Origin: Paguma larvata
Taxonomy: Eukaryota; Chordata; Mammalia; Carnivora; Viverridae
Assembly (NCBI GenBank): GCA_030068075.1
Contig: CM057836.1
Coordinates: 66,935,788 to 66,999,787, forward strand
Reading direction: 5' to 3'
DNA length: 64,000 nucleotides
Shown here: positions 23,219 to 34,382 of the stretch, piece by piece
Position numbering within the stretch: position 1 is the first letter of the stretch
Layout of the letters: the number at the start of each line of letters is the position of its first letter
Position numbers and translations under genes: made by a program
The notes under the pieces: model-generated
Databases searched by the model: none
Told to the model about the DNA's origin: nothing
Seen by the model: the letters and a program-made list of their open reading frames with translations, nothing else

Positions 23219-24590
23219 GGACTTCCGAGGTAGATGGCAGAATAGGAGGAATGGAAGCTCAAATTGTCCCACAGATACACCTACATAACACCCTATTGGT
23301 GTAAATAACCCAGAATATGATCCAAATACTAGCATAACAGATTCTTCACAGATAAATGTAGAGAAGAGATCACATCAAGGAGGGCAGGAAGGGTTGAGAC
23401 ACAGTCAGGGGCCAAACTGACCCATAGGATAGTCCAGGGGAGGGAGGAACACTACTGGCAAAGAGAAAGGAAAGGAGCAGACCCCACACCAAGCACCTAA
23501 GGCATGGGGGACCCATACTAACATGATGAATCTCCACAATATTTGTCTACAAAAACCAGAGGGAGTTAACTTTGAGAATTCTTACAATCATTGGGCCTTG
23601 ACACTTCGAACTTTAAGAATCAGCAGCTTGGCACTGGGTAATACAGAGGGCAAGAAAAAAACTAGTTCCCCCCTTAAAGAGCCAGCAAACAAATAGCCCT
23701 GCTGAGATACAGCAGAAACAGTATGATGAATGCCTAGAGTATATGGAAGGGAGATTTGTTTACTATTCTTAATCATGTGCTATAAGAGCAGGGATCATTG
23801 GGAAACTTCTCCAAGAACAAAAGAGCTGGCAGGCTCCATTTCCCTCCCCCACAACCCAGCACAGATACACAGACACCTACGGGAAACAGCACAGAATGAA
23901 TACCCTCAATTTAGTTTGCTAACAGCATATTCCTGCCCTCACATTCTTCTCTGGACTCACCTCCTCCACATAGATTCTGCAGGAGTTTTCCAAAGATGGT
24001 ACAGGTCCCCTCCCACAGCAGATCAGGTACACATTTTGCTAACAGCACACCCATCCCCATATCCTCCTGATGACCCCACCCATCCAACACTTCCTCAGCA
24101 AGAGTACATTTCACAAGCATGGCAATGCGCAAGTAGCCCTATTCCATAGTGACTCCTTCCCAAGGGAGAGGGGAAGAAAACCACACATGCCAGCAGACAC
24201 TGGTCTGTCTGTAGGCTCCACCCACCAATTAAAGCTTCTAAGAGAACAACAAAAGAAAGTACCCTGCAGTTTAGTGCTACTGCAGCTCTGGCAAGCTCCT
24301 TCTCTTACTCAGCTGAAGCCCAAAGTGGCCCTAGTGGTCCATTAACCACACAAGGACCAAACCCTGCCCACAATAGAGAACCATTGCAGATGACTGGATT
24401 GAAGGCAAACATGGCTCAACGACAAGAGTAAGTTGCATGTAGCACTAATAGGAGACGCTCAGAAAAGGTTCCAATGAACAGAATACACTGCACTGCAGAG
24501 TGCTACCAGACCTCTTCGTCATAAGGTCATTACTTTCATGATGTAGCTGAGGTTCCTAACACAAAGAAATAGACACAGAGAGTTAGTGAA
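23219..24590 (+). promoter_or_regulatory. L1 5'UTR (internal promoter region)
   Basis: This is the GC-richest part of the element and carries no coding frame of its own. In intact L1s the 5'UTR holds the internal RNA polymerase II promoter. Characteristic blocks include GGGAGATTTGTTTACTATTCTTA, CCTCCCACAGCAGATCAGG and GACTGGATTGAAGGCAAAC. The 139-, 91- and 73-residue frames here lie in this untranslated region, and I regard them as chance frames in GC-richer DNA. No sign that the promoter is still active. Confidence 0.8.
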
Positions 24591-25458
24591 ATGAAGAGTC
24601 AAAACATTAAATTCCAAATGAAAGAACAGGACAAAATCAAAGCAAGAGACCTAAAAAATGGAGATAAGTAATATGTCTGCCAGAAAATTTTAAATAATGG
24701 TCATAAAGATGCTCACTGGACTTGAGAAAAGAGTGAAGGATATTAAGGAAACACTCAACAAAGGGAGAAAACAAAAAAGAACCAATCAGAGATAAAGAAC
24801 TCAATAACTAAAATTAAAAGTACACTATAGGAAAAAAAATAGACTATAGGAAGCAGAAGAACACACCAGTGACCTGGAGTATAGAGTAATGCAAAGCAAT
24901 CAAGCACACAGGAGAAAGGAAAAAGAATAATAATAATAATAATAGATTAAGGATACTCAGCAACACCATCAAATGTAATAATATTTCCATTATGGGAATC
25001 TCAGAAAGAAAAAGAGGGTAGAAAGAGAAAAAAAGAAAAACTTCCAAATCTGAGGAAGCAAACAAATTCATATCCAGGAGGCACAGAGATCCCCTAACTA
25101 ATAAACCCAGGGAGGTCCACACCAAGACATACAGTAATTACAATGGCAAAATGTAGTGGTAAAGGGAGAATCCTAAAAGCAGCAAGAGAAAAGAAAAGAG
25201 TTACAAGGGAACTCCCATGTGGATATCAGCTGATTTTTCAGCAGAAAGTTTATAGCCCCGAAGGAAGTGGCATGGTATATTCAAAGTGTTGAAAGAAAAA
25301 AAAAATGCAACAAGAAATACTCTATTCAGCAAGGATATCATTCAGATAGTAGGAGAGATCAAGAGTTTCCTGGACAAACAAACAACAGAATGGAATTCAT
25401 GACCACTAAACCAACTCTACAAGATTATGTTAAAGGGGACTCTTTGAGTGGAAAGTAA
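24591..25458 (+). pseudogene. L1 ORF1 relic (RNA-binding protein)
   Basis: ORF1 normally makes a trimeric nucleic-acid chaperone of about 300 residues that coats L1 RNA in the cytoplasm. Here the start is readable (ATG at 24591, MKSQ...FQMKEQDK) but a stop follows within about 30 codons, and further stops and frameshifts break the coiled-coil and RRM parts. The C-terminal domain is the best kept part: 25267-25458 is open for 63 codons, with SIQQGYHSD, QEFPGQTNN and MTTKPTLQDYVKGDSL, and ends at the natural TAA. Length fits the family. It is a dead copy, not a host gene. Confidence 0.85.
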
Positions 25459-25854
25459 AGACCACAAATAGGAGTGAGAAAAGTAGGAAGCACCAAAACA
25501 GTAAAATCAAGTATATCTATAAAAATCAGTCAAGGGATTCACAAAATAAAAGATGTAAAGTGTGACACCATATATCTGACATGTGGGTGGAGAGATGCTA
25601 AATTTTAGTGCTTTTAGAATGAGTTCAAACTCAAGTGACTGCCAACTTAATATAGACTGCGTTATGCATAAGATGTTATATAAAACCTAATGGTAACCAC
25701 AAATCAAAAAGTAATAGGTATTTAAAAAAGTAAAGAGAAAGGAATCCAAGTATATCACTAAAGAAAGCCAGCACACCTGAGAGAAGAAAGCAAGAGAAGA
25801 GAGGAACAGAGAAGAATTACAAAAAAAAAAAAAAAACATAAAACAAGTAAGAAA
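25459..25854 (+). other. L1 inter-ORF spacer
   Basis: Non-coding spacer between ORF1 and ORF2, A-rich with a run of sixteen A at about 25821-25836. Blocks such as AACCTAATGGTAACCACAAATCAAAAAG are typical of the carnivore L1 spacer. Confidence 0.75.
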
Positions 25855-28800
25855 ATGTCAATAAGTACATACCTATCAATAATTACTTTAAATGTAAATG
25901 GACTCAACACTCTAATTAAAATACATAGGGTGATAGAATAGATTAAAAAGCAAGATCCATCTATATGCTGCCTACAAGGGACTCATTTCAGACCTAAAGA
26001 CACATGCAGACTGAAAGTGAAGGGATGGGAAAGCATTTAACATACAAATGGAAGTGAAAAGAAAGCTTGGATAGGATTACTTATATTGGATAAAATATAT
26101 TTTAAAACATAGAGTGTAACAAGAAACAAAGAAGAACACTATTTAATCATAAAAGGGACAATCCAACAAGAAGATATAACAATTGTAACATTTGTGCACC
26201 CAACTTGGAAAAACCCAAATACAAAATGCAGCTAATAACAAACATAAAGGAAATACCTTTTGGTAATATAATAATAATATGGGATTTTAAATTCCCACTT
26301 ACATCAAAAGATAGATTATTGAAACAGAAAAATCAAAAAGGAAAGTATGGCTTCAAATGATGCATTGGACCAAAGAGATCTAACAGATATATTCCGAACA
26401 GTTCATTCTAAAAGAGCTGAATACGCATTCCTTTCAAGCGCACATGAAACATTCCCCTGACTAGATCACATATTAGGCCATGAAACAAGTTTTAACAAAT
26501 TCAGAAAGACTGAAGTCATACCATGCATCTTTCCTGACCACAATGTTATAAAACTAGAATCAACCACAAAAAAAAAATCTGGAAAGAGCGCAAATATATC
26601 AAGGTTAAATAACATGCTACCAAACAATGAATTGGTCAAAGAAATCAAAGAAAAAAATAAAAAATACATGGAAATAAATAAAAATGAAAACACAATGTTT
26701 CAAAATTTTGGGGATGCAACACAAGCAGTTTTAAGAGGGAAATTTATAGCATACACACTTACCCAAGAAGCAAGAAAAATCTCAAATAAACAACCTAGCT
26801 TTACACCTAAAGGAGCTAGAAGAAGAACAAACAAACCAAAAACAAGTAGAAGGAATAAAATAATAAAGATTAAAGTAAAAATAAATAAAATAAAAAATAA
26901 AAAACAAACAAACAAACAAAACCAATAGAACAGATCTATGAATCCAGGAGCTGGTTCTTTGAAAATATTAACAAAATGGAGAAGTAGGCACATCGAAACA
27001 CAAGTTAGAGACAGAGAGAAATAAAATCATAAATGAAAGGAAAAATAATAACCTATACCACAGATATGAAAGGTTATATGAAGGAAATATGAAGGATTTC
27101 ATAATTTATGAAAAATTAAACGCTAACAAGTTGGACAACCTGTAATCAGTGGATTAAAAAAATTAAAAAAAAAAGAAGTGGATAAATTTCTAAAAACATA
27201 AATTTCTACCAAAAACAAATCAGGAAGAAATAGAAAATTTGAATACACCAATTACTAGCAATGAAATTGAATTGGTAATCAAAAAAATCCCCCAAAAAAC
27301 TCAAGAGCGAAAACTTCACAGTCAAATTCTATCAAACATTTAAAGAAGAGTTAATACCTATTATTCTCAAAGTATTACAAAAAAATAGAAGAGGAAGGAA
27401 ACCTTCCAAATTCATTCTATGAGATCAGCATTAACCTGATACCAAAAATCATGTAATGACACTACTAGAGAGAGAGAGAGAGAAAGAACACTATAGGCCA
27501 ATGTCTCTGATCAACACAAATAAAAAATTCTCAAGAAAATATTAACCAACTGGATCCAATAATACATTAAAAATATCATTCATCACAACCAAGTGGGATT
27601 CATTCCTAGGATGCAACTGTGGTTCAATATTTGCAAATTAATCAACATGATACATCACATTAAGAGAAAGATAAAATCTACATGATCATTTCAACAGATA
27701 TGCAAAAAGCATTTGACAAAGTACAACATCTATTTATGATAACCCTCAACAAAACAGGTTTAGAGGAAACATACCTGAACATAATAAAGTCCATATATGA
27801 AAAAGACACAGCTAACAACATATTTAATGATGAAAAACTGAAAGCTTTTCTCCTAAGGTCAGGAAGAACACAAGGATGTCCACTCTAATCACTTTTATTT
27901 AACATAGTACTGCAAGTCCTAGCCCCATCGATCAGACAAAAAAAGGAAATAAACAGCATCTAAATTGGTAAGGAAGAATTATAAGTTTCACTATTTGCAG
28001 ATGACATGATACTATATATAGAAAACTCTAAAGAATCTACCCAAAACAGCTAGAAGTGATAAATGAATTCAGTAGGATTGCAGAATACAAAATCAATACA
28101 CAAAAATCTCTTTAATTTCTATACACTAACAATGAGGTAGCAGAAAGAGAAATTAAAGAAACAATCCCATTTACAAATGTACCAAAAAGAATAAAATACC
28201 TAGGAATAAACTTAACCAAGGAGATGAATGACCTGTAGTCTGACTATAATATATTGATGAAAAAAATTGGAGATGACACAAATAGAAAGACACTTCATGC
28301 TCATAGATTGGGAAAACAAATGTTCACACTAACCAAAGCAGTCCACAAATTTAATGCAATTACTATCAAAAATTACACTTCACGCTCATAGATTGAGAAA
28401 ACAAATGTCCACACTAACCAAAGCAGTCCACAAATTTAATGCAATTACTATCAAAAATACCAACAGCAGTTTTCACAGAACTAGAAAAAACAATTCTAAA
28501 ATTTGTGTGGAACCACAAACACAATGAATAGCCAAAGCAATCTTGAAAAAGAATAACAAAACTAGAGGTATCACAATCCCAGATTTCAAGATATATTACA
28601 AAGTTGTAATAATCAAGACTGTGTGGTACTGGCACAAAAACAGACACAGAAATCAATAGAACAAAATAGAAATCCCAGAAATAAACCCATGATTATATGT
28701 CAACTAATCTACAACAAAGGGGGCAAGACTATGCAATGGAAAAAAAGACCGTCTCCTTAGCAAATGGTGTTGGAAAACTGCAAAGTTACATTCAAAAGAA

Positions 28801-29745
28801 TGAAACTCAACCACTTTCTTATGCCACACACAAAAACAAACTCAAAATGGACCTGAATGTGAGACCTGAAGCCATCAGATTCCAAGAAGAGAGCCCAGGC
28901 AGTAGTCTTTCTAATATTAGTGTTAGCAACATTTTTCTAGATATATCTCCTGAGGCAAGAGAAATGGAAGCAAAAATAAACTATTGGGAATACATCAAAA
29001 TAAAAAGCTGCATAGCAAAGAAAACAATCAATAAAACAAAAATATAACCTATGATGGAAATCTGCAAATGATATATCCTATAAGAGGTTAGTATTCAAAA
29101 TACATGAAGAACTTGTACAACACAAAATAACGTAATCCACTTTAAAAATGAGAAGACATGAACAGAAATTTTTCCAAAGAAGACATACAGATGGCTAACG
29201 GACACCTGAAAACCTGCTCAACATCACTAATCATCAGGGAAATCCAAACACAATGAGATATCAGCTCAAACCTGTCAGATGGGCCAAAATCAACAACACA
29301 AGAAACAACAGGTTTTGGCAAAGATGTAGAGAAAAAGGAACTCTTGTGCACTGGTGGTAGGAATGCAAACTGGTGCAGTCACTGTGGAAGACAGTATGGA
29401 GGTTCCTCAAAAAATTAAAAATAGAATTATCATACGATACAGTAATTTCACTACTGGGTATTTAACCAAAGAATATGAAAACACTAATTTGAAAAGATAT
29501 ATGCACCCCTATGTTTACTGCAGCATTATTTAAAATAGACAAATTATGGAACAATCTAAGCATCCATTGATAGATGAATAAAGAAGAGGTGGTGTATATA
29601 TAAAATGAATATTACTCAGCCATAAAAAAAGAACAGAATGCTGCCATTTGCAACATGGATGGATCCAGAGGATAAAATGCTAAATGAAATTTCAGTCAGA
29701 GAAAGACAAATACCATGTGATTTCACTCATATGTGGAATTTGAGA
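25855..29745 (+). pseudogene. L1 ORF2 relic (endonuclease and reverse transcriptase)
   Basis: ORF2 normally encodes an AP-like endonuclease followed by reverse transcriptase and a cysteine-rich end, about 1,275 residues. Here the ATG at 25855 opens MSISTYLSIITLNVNGLNT, but codon 29 is a TAG (25939-25941), replacing a tryptophan. In the same frame the metal-binding glutamate of the QETH motif is a glycine (CLQGTHF, codon GGG at 25978-25980). Reverse-transcriptase motifs survive in pieces: MQKAFDKV and RTQGCPL in the open frame 27682-27888, and LFADDMILY at 27991-28017. A-rich low-complexity DNA interrupts 26855-26922 and an 85-bp duplication lies at 28291-28460. No part can give a working enzyme. 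The end coordinate is approximate. Confidence 0.88.
28291..28460. repeat. 85-bp tandem duplication inside L1 ORF2
   Basis: Copy one is 28291-28375 and copy two 28376-28460; they differ at only about four positions. Both start CACTTCA(T/C)GCTCATAGATTG and contain AACCAAAGCAGTCCACAAAT. Eighty-five is not a multiple of three, so the event also shifts the ORF2 frame. The copies are more alike than expected for the age of the element, so the duplication is more recent than the insertion. Confidence 0.96.
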
Positions 29746-29976
29746 AACAAAACAAATGAACAAATAATAAAGCGAGAAATAAACAGAAAAAAAAAAAACA
29801 ACCTCTCAAATATAGACAAAAAACTGGCTGTTACCAGAGACAGGTGGGTGAGGAGGTAAGTAAAATAGGTGAAGGGGATTTAGAGTATACTTATCAAGAT
29901 AAACACCAAATGATGTATAGTATTACTGAATCACTCTATTGTACACCTGAAATAACTGGAATTATACTGGAATTAA
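29746..29976 (+). other. L1 3'UTR and tail
   Basis: G-rich stretch (GACAGGTGGGTGAGGAGG) followed by the subfamily end block ACTCTATTGTACACCTGAAATAACTGGAATTATACTGGAATTAAAA. The same end block appears in the fragment near 61.4 kb. Confidence 0.8.
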
Positions 29977-29989
29977 AAAGAGAGGTAAC

Positions 29990-30115
29990 AATGATAATAT
30001 AGGATAGAGATAAGAGAATTGCCTGAATGATACCCTTGAGTAGTCAAGGAGGAGAGGGACACAGTGCTCAGGTGGAGCACTGACCTTGAAGAGGGGACAG
30101 TTTTTACATAGAATA
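29990..30115 (-). repeat. L2 relic, right of the L1 insertion
   Basis: Blocks GAGATAAGAGAATTGCCTGAATGATACCCTTGAGTAGTCAAGGAGGAGAGGGACACAGTGCTCAGGTGGAGCACTGACCTT fit the antisense L2 order that breaks off near 23205. Together they date the L1 as younger than the L2. Confidence 0.6.
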
Positions 30116-30405
30116 TATTATATTATACTAGTGACTAATGCTTTTAAAAAACCAGGTTCATGAATATTTAAGCTTTCTATTCCAAAGAACTAGGTCTCAT
30201 AAAAATCATACAGGAAATGAGTATTTTCATTTTCCCTATGAGAAAAACTATAGGTGAACTGGCTTCAGGAACCCATTATAGTAACAAAATATTTCAATAA
30301 AATATTTTTATCAAATATTCTAGTACTTCTTAGAGATTTTAATTAGAAATCAAGAGTAGCACTCAACCTGGATAATTTAGATCCATCTGATACCTCTAGT
30401 GATAA

Positions 30406-30600
30406 CACAGTTCTCAAATTTGGCTGTACATCAGAATCACCTGTGGGATTTCATTTTGCTTCATTTTGACACAGAATCCCTAGTCGTAACCTTCAGATAT
30501 TCTGATTCAGTGGGTTTGGGGAAGGAATGAGTCATCTACACTTTAAAGTCAAGCATCACAGTTGTTTTCAGAGTGGCTCCACAGTTGAGTACCACTGTAG
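30406..30600 (+). repeat. MER5A-like hAT DNA transposon relic
   Basis: Starts CACAGTTCTCAAATTTGGCTG, contains CATCAGAATCACCTGTGGGA and ATATTCTGATTCAGTGGGTTTGGGG, and ends TTGAGTACCACTG, an inverted copy of its start. Candidate 8-bp target duplications TAGTGATA and TAGTGTCA flank it (6 of 8 identical). MER5A is a short non-autonomous element mobilised long ago by hAT transposase; there is no coding capacity. Confidence 0.8.
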
Positions 30601-32066
30601 TGTCAGACAGGCAGACTGTATCAAATAGTATTCTACATACAGATATTCTCTGCAAGCCAGATATACTTTTCATCAGGAGGAAAGATGAAGTTAGGAGAAG
30701 TTCAGAAGGTAGATTTTATGATAAAAAGAACTTTAGCAGATTCTCTTTCATTTGTAATGTTAAATACATGAATTTGCTCTTTATAAAATTGGGGGATTAA
30801 TTTGGTATCAGAAAGTGGTAAATTCTAATTCATGTGTTGGTTTTGAGTTCTCTCTTGGAGGCCCCTAAATTGGTGAGGAAGTATATCAGGAGCTTTCAGG
30901 GGCTCTGTGGAAGACTGGTCCCATTTTTAACCATCATTATTTTGCTTTCAAGGGTCCTGTTTAATGTTTTATTCCAAAGCATATTTATATTTTACTCAAA
31001 TGTTTTAAAAGAATGAAGTAGAGAGATGGTATTCATTCAGGACCCAAGACCCCAAACATTCAAATGCTCAATGGGCCTTCTAATATCTCTGTGGTCTCCC
31101 TTCAGAACAGTCTTGGACACATCACTAATCAATCAAAAGATGCTTACCAATTTGTCTTATACTCACTGCAACAACACACTAGACAAATTTTATCAACAAA
31201 TGGGAACGCCACTAAAATACATCTATTTGATACTTTTTTAGGGTAACTGGAGAGACCTACATGTACTGAGATAAAAGTAAACAAAAGTAATCCTTATTTC
31301 TAACTTGATTGCTACCTCCTAACTCTACAATACCCTTCTGATAAACTGGGCTAGATATGGGCAACTTTAAGTATTATTTGCACAGAGTAGGCAGACCTAA
31401 TGCTTAGAACAAAAATCAAACTTTGGTCTTCCCTGCTGCTAAAACCTCATTCTTATTCTTGTTATTAAATCATACAAATCTAATTAATAAATTAATGAGA
31501 GATTTACTTTAAAAATATACGGAAACATTTTATGTTTGTATAGGTTCTCTGATAAGCAGAAACCAAGGTAGAAAAATTAAATAAGAAGAAACTTACTATG
31601 GAAAAACTCGGAGAGCTAAAATGGGGGTGGGAGTCAGGAGAAGCTGAGAGAACCATCAGATCATCTTACAAGGGTAACTCAGAATGAAAGAGAGAAAGGA
31701 GAAAGGAAGCTTGATGGAAGCAGTGCAGTTCTAAGGAAGTTTGGCAAGGTTACCAGTGAATCCTTGAGCCAAAGTTGCCCATGAAAGGGGATCACCTCTT
31801 CCAGGAGGTACATTAGTGTCTCTACCACCATGAGTCATTCATTGGCTTAGAGCAGCAGGAAAGTGGCTTCTGCAAAAAAAAAAAAAAAACAAAAAACCTC
31901 CAATAGTTTTTAGATGCCCCCACTGGAGCCCTTGGTCAGTTACACTTCCTATAGTTGGAGATCTGAAAGGCACATTCTCATGACCGTTACACATTTATAT
32001 TCTAAAGCTATATACTTGCATGTCTGAGTTTGTTATTTATTCATTCATTGTTACTGACTTCAGGTT
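30601..32066. other. Non-coding stretch
   Basis: No gene. 31546-32000 (GGTTCTCTGATAAGCAGAAACC onward) resembles old mammalian interspersed repeats starting with a GGTTCTCCAGAGAAGCAGAACC-like motif, but I cannot name the family. An A run lies at about 31876-31891. The open frames of 60-75 residues show no domain. Confidence 0.45.
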
Positions 32067-32081
32067 AAAACTTTCCTTCCA

Positions 32082-32296
32082 GGGGCGCCTGGATGGCTCA
32101 GTTGGTTAAGTGGCTGACTTCAGCCCAGGTCATGATCTCATGGTTCGTGAGTTCGAGCCCCACATCGGGCTCTGTTGTGACAGCTCGGAGCCTGGAGCCT
32201 GCTTTGGATTCTGTGTCTCCCTCTCTCTCTCTGCCCCTCCCCTGCTCATGCTCTCTCTCTCTCAAAAATAAATAAACATTAAAAAACAACAACAAC
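32082..32296 (+). mobile_element. Best preserved felid SINE in the window
   Basis: Nearly consensus copy: head GGGGCGCCTGGATGGCTCAG, A box TGGCTCAGTTGG at 32094-32105, B box GTTCGAGCC at 32151-32159, CT-rich 3' part, AAAAATAAATAAACATT tail and a CAA repeat. Perfect 13-bp direct repeats AACTTTCCTTCCA (32069-32081 and 32297-32309) start at a TTAAAA endonuclease site. An intact type-2 polymerase III promoter, retained CpG in GGCGCC and TTCGAG, and unmutated flanks indicate a comparatively recent insertion. Confidence 0.98.
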
Positions 32297-32309
32297 AACT
32301 TTCCTTCCA

Positions 32310-33029
32310 ATAGCTGTGAAGGCTGGAGCTTATTTACCACAAGAACTGGCCCAGAGAAACTGACGTGTCTTTTTCATACTACTGCTTGAACATATTTCAA
32401 GGCCTGGTTTTTCTATTTCTCCCTATTATTATCCAGAGTCAAAACCTGCCGCAGGTACAGGAAATGGGATGTACTGTTTCCCTAAAAAAAGGAAGGCACT
32501 TTTCCCAGAAGTCACCATTCAGAAAGACTGAGAAAATTCTCGTCTTGAGATTGTGTGAACTGAGCCTCTCTTCACACAGCACGAATTCCTCTCATTCCTC
32601 AACCTCACCAGCTAATGGAACACGCTCCTCCAAGAGGCAAGATTTATTCACAAAATGCCTTCAAAGAAAAATGTACGGGAGGGAAGCAGTTCTCTGTTAG
32701 AGTGATGGAATTCTTTATGCTCTGTTTGTGAAGAGATTGGTGTTTCCTCCCAGCTATCTCTGTGCTTGGCTTTAATGTAAGATTACCAGGTGTCTGCCAT
32801 TCCATGGAATAAATTTGAAGATATTTGTTATTTAAAAGGAATGAGAAATATTCCTAAATAAATAACTTTGATATTTAAAAGGAATGAGAAATATTCCTAA
32901 AGTTTCACTCCTTTACTCCAACCACAAACTTGGACTGATTCTAGAGACATGAAGATGAGCTCTCAAGCATCAAGTTGCTCACATTCACCTTAGAGATTTA
33001 GAGCATTTGTATTCTGGAAGGTAGATAAA
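32310..33029. other. Non-coding stretch with a 43-bp tandem duplication
   Basis: No clear interspersed repeat. The 111-residue frame at 32365-32700 has a Ser-rich middle and no recognisable domain; I give it little weight. A local duplication is listed separately. Confidence 0.45.
32829..32901. repeat. 43-bp tandem duplication
   Basis: The core TATTTAAAAGGAATGAGAAATATTCCTAAA occurs at 32829-32858 and again, identical, at 32872-32901, a period of 43 bases. GGAAT...ATTCC within each unit is a short palindrome. Confidence 0.95.
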
Positions 33030-33170
33030 TATAATGATGTTAGGAGTCTTGAAATTTTTGTTTTAGTCTCAGTTCTGCTCTGTGACTGGAAAAGTAATTT
33101 AGACACTTTGAATCAGAAGTTTCTTATCTAAACTGGCTAACATAGCAGACCAATGTGAATGGTACCTCTA
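33030..33170 (+). repeat. MIR fragment
   Basis: Sense MIR pattern: GAGTCTTGAAATTTTTGTTTTAGTCTCAGTTCTGCTCTGTGACTGGAAAAGTAATTTAGACACTTTGAATCAGAAGTTTCTTATCTAAAC. Confidence 0.65.
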
Positions 33171-33289
33171 GAAATTTTAAAATACAGCAGCCTACCTCAT
33201 AGTTTTTCTCCCATCTTTCAAAATCTATTTCAGTTGGTAACACTGAAATAGACTGAGATATCAGAGAGGGATTTCTATGGCAGTGTTCA

Positions 33290-33335
33290 GATGTGTGTGT
33301 GCATACATACATACATACATACATATATATGTGTA
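33290..33335. repeat. TG / CATA microsatellite
   Basis: A short (TG)n is followed by about six CATA units and a short TA/TG run. The frames across it (repeated Tyr-Val-Cys-Met) only translate the repeat. Confidence 0.93.
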
Positions 33336-33529
33336 TGACAGTGGGGTGTTTTTAGGAATGAAGAAATATTCTCTAATTATAGCAGACTTTTTGAAATAGC
33401 TTGTGTGGATAAAAATAAATGAGGGATTTTTAAAGTCAGGAGATACCTGAAACCAGATTTTCATTTTTTTAAAAAACTGGTTTCCATCCACTTGTACTGT
33501 AAGTAATTTTGATGTTTTTTAAAGTACGA

Positions 33530-33650
33530 TTTCTGGGTCTCACCATAGACTATCTTAATAAAGATTTTTTTTCATATGGGGCCCAGGAATCTTAATTTTA
33601 ATAGTCTGTGGATGGTTCTTTTACATATGAATGTTTGAGAATTGCTCATC
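33530..33650 (+). repeat. MER5-type DNA transposon relic
   Basis: ATTTCTGGGTCTCACC, CATATGGGGCCCAGGAATCTTAATTTTAATAG and the terminal block GAATGTTTGAGAATTGCTC follow the order of the 3' two thirds of MER5/Charlie short elements. The 5' end is missing. Confidence 0.55.
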
Positions 33651-33654
33651 TCAT

Positions 33655-33867
33655 CTAAATCCTGCATTTTATAGATGAAGAAATTCGGGCCCAGGGGTGA
33701 ATTGATCAAAATGATCCAAATAGCTAGTATTTCATTTCCAATCGAGAGAGTAAAATCATACATTAATCCATTCCTCTAATAGCAATTTACTGAATGTTTA
33801 ATCAGACATAATACTAAGTGTCTGACATAGATCAGTTTATCTCATTCTTAAAATATCTCTGTATCAT
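33655..33867 (-). repeat. MIR pieces, antisense
   Basis: TTATAGATGAAGAAATTCGGGCCCAGG (33670-33696) and then TTTACTGAATGTTTAATCAGACATAATACTAAGTGTCTGACA with TCAGTTTATCTCATTCTTA read as antisense MIR. They look like two separate MIR copies, the second continuing after the SINE at 33868. Confidence 0.6.
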
Positions 33868-34077
33868 GGGGTGCTTGGGTGGCTCAGTCATTAGGTGTCT
33901 GACTTTGGCTCAGGTCATAATCTCACGGTTCATGAGTTCAAGCCCCATGTTGGGCTCTGTACTGACAGCTTGGATCCTGAAGCCTGCTTCAGATTCTAGT
34001 CTCCCTCTCTCTCTCTCTACCCCTCCCCCTCTCAAGCTCTGTTTCTCTTGCTCAAAAATAAACATTAAAAGATTTTT
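33868..34077 (+). mobile_element. Felid SINE inserted in a MIR
   Basis: Complete forward copy with GGGGTGCTTGGGTGGCTCAG head and AAAATAAACATTAAAA tail. Long direct repeats of 18 bp with one mismatch flank it (33850-33867 and 34078-34095, core ATCTCTGTATCAT). Antisense MIR sequence stops at its left edge and resumes on its right (to about 34140), so the SINE split an older MIR. Confidence 0.97.
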
Positions 34078-34254
34078 AAAAAATCTCTGTATCATCATAG
34101 CTCAGAAGTTGTAATTATTTCTCAAGAGACTGAAGATAAATACTTTCAATAGTTTGCCTATGTTCTGACCCCTAGTGAGGTGATGGTTTTAAATCTAAAA
34201 CTCAAGCTCCTTAACTCCAACTTGTATTTGTTCCCAAGACAGAAAAGAACTAAA

Positions 34255-34351
34255 ATTTATTGAAAGTCTATAACACAGCAAGAACTATATAATTTAATCT
34301 TTTCTTCATTGAATTAGATGACATAGGTAGGTAGGTAGGTAGGTAGGTAGG

Positions 34352-34382
<31 letters not shown>

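Larger units (their letters stand above)
23219..29976 (+). mobile_element. Full-length but inactive LINE-1
   Basis: A 6.76-kb element with 5'UTR, ORF1, spacer, ORF2 and 3'UTR in order. It begins with GGACTTCCGAGGTAGATGGCAG, as carnivore L1 5'UTRs do, and ends at an A-rich tail. Diverged direct repeats flank it: AAAGAAAATAACA (23206-23218) and AAAGAGAGGTAACA (29977-29990). It therefore appears to be a complete reverse transcript rather than a 5'-truncated copy. All coding frames are broken by stops and shifts, and an 85-bp tandem duplication disrupts ORF2. The degree of decay and the diverged flanks suggest an old insertion from before the felid radiation. Flanking DNA on both sides resembles one antisense L2. 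Confidence 0.92.

Noticed and set aside
23730..24149. 139-residue open frame, the longest in the window
   Set aside because: It lies entirely in the 5'UTR of the full-length L1, which is GC-richer and so has fewer stops; no family features.
32094..32159. tRNA-like A and B boxes that could suggest a tRNA gene
   Set aside because: They belong to the SINE head; no cloverleaf with an anticodon stem can be completed and the sequence continues into the SINE body.
33261..33491. Frames with Tyr-Val-Cys-Met repeats
   Set aside because: Direct translation of the CATA/TG microsatellite.
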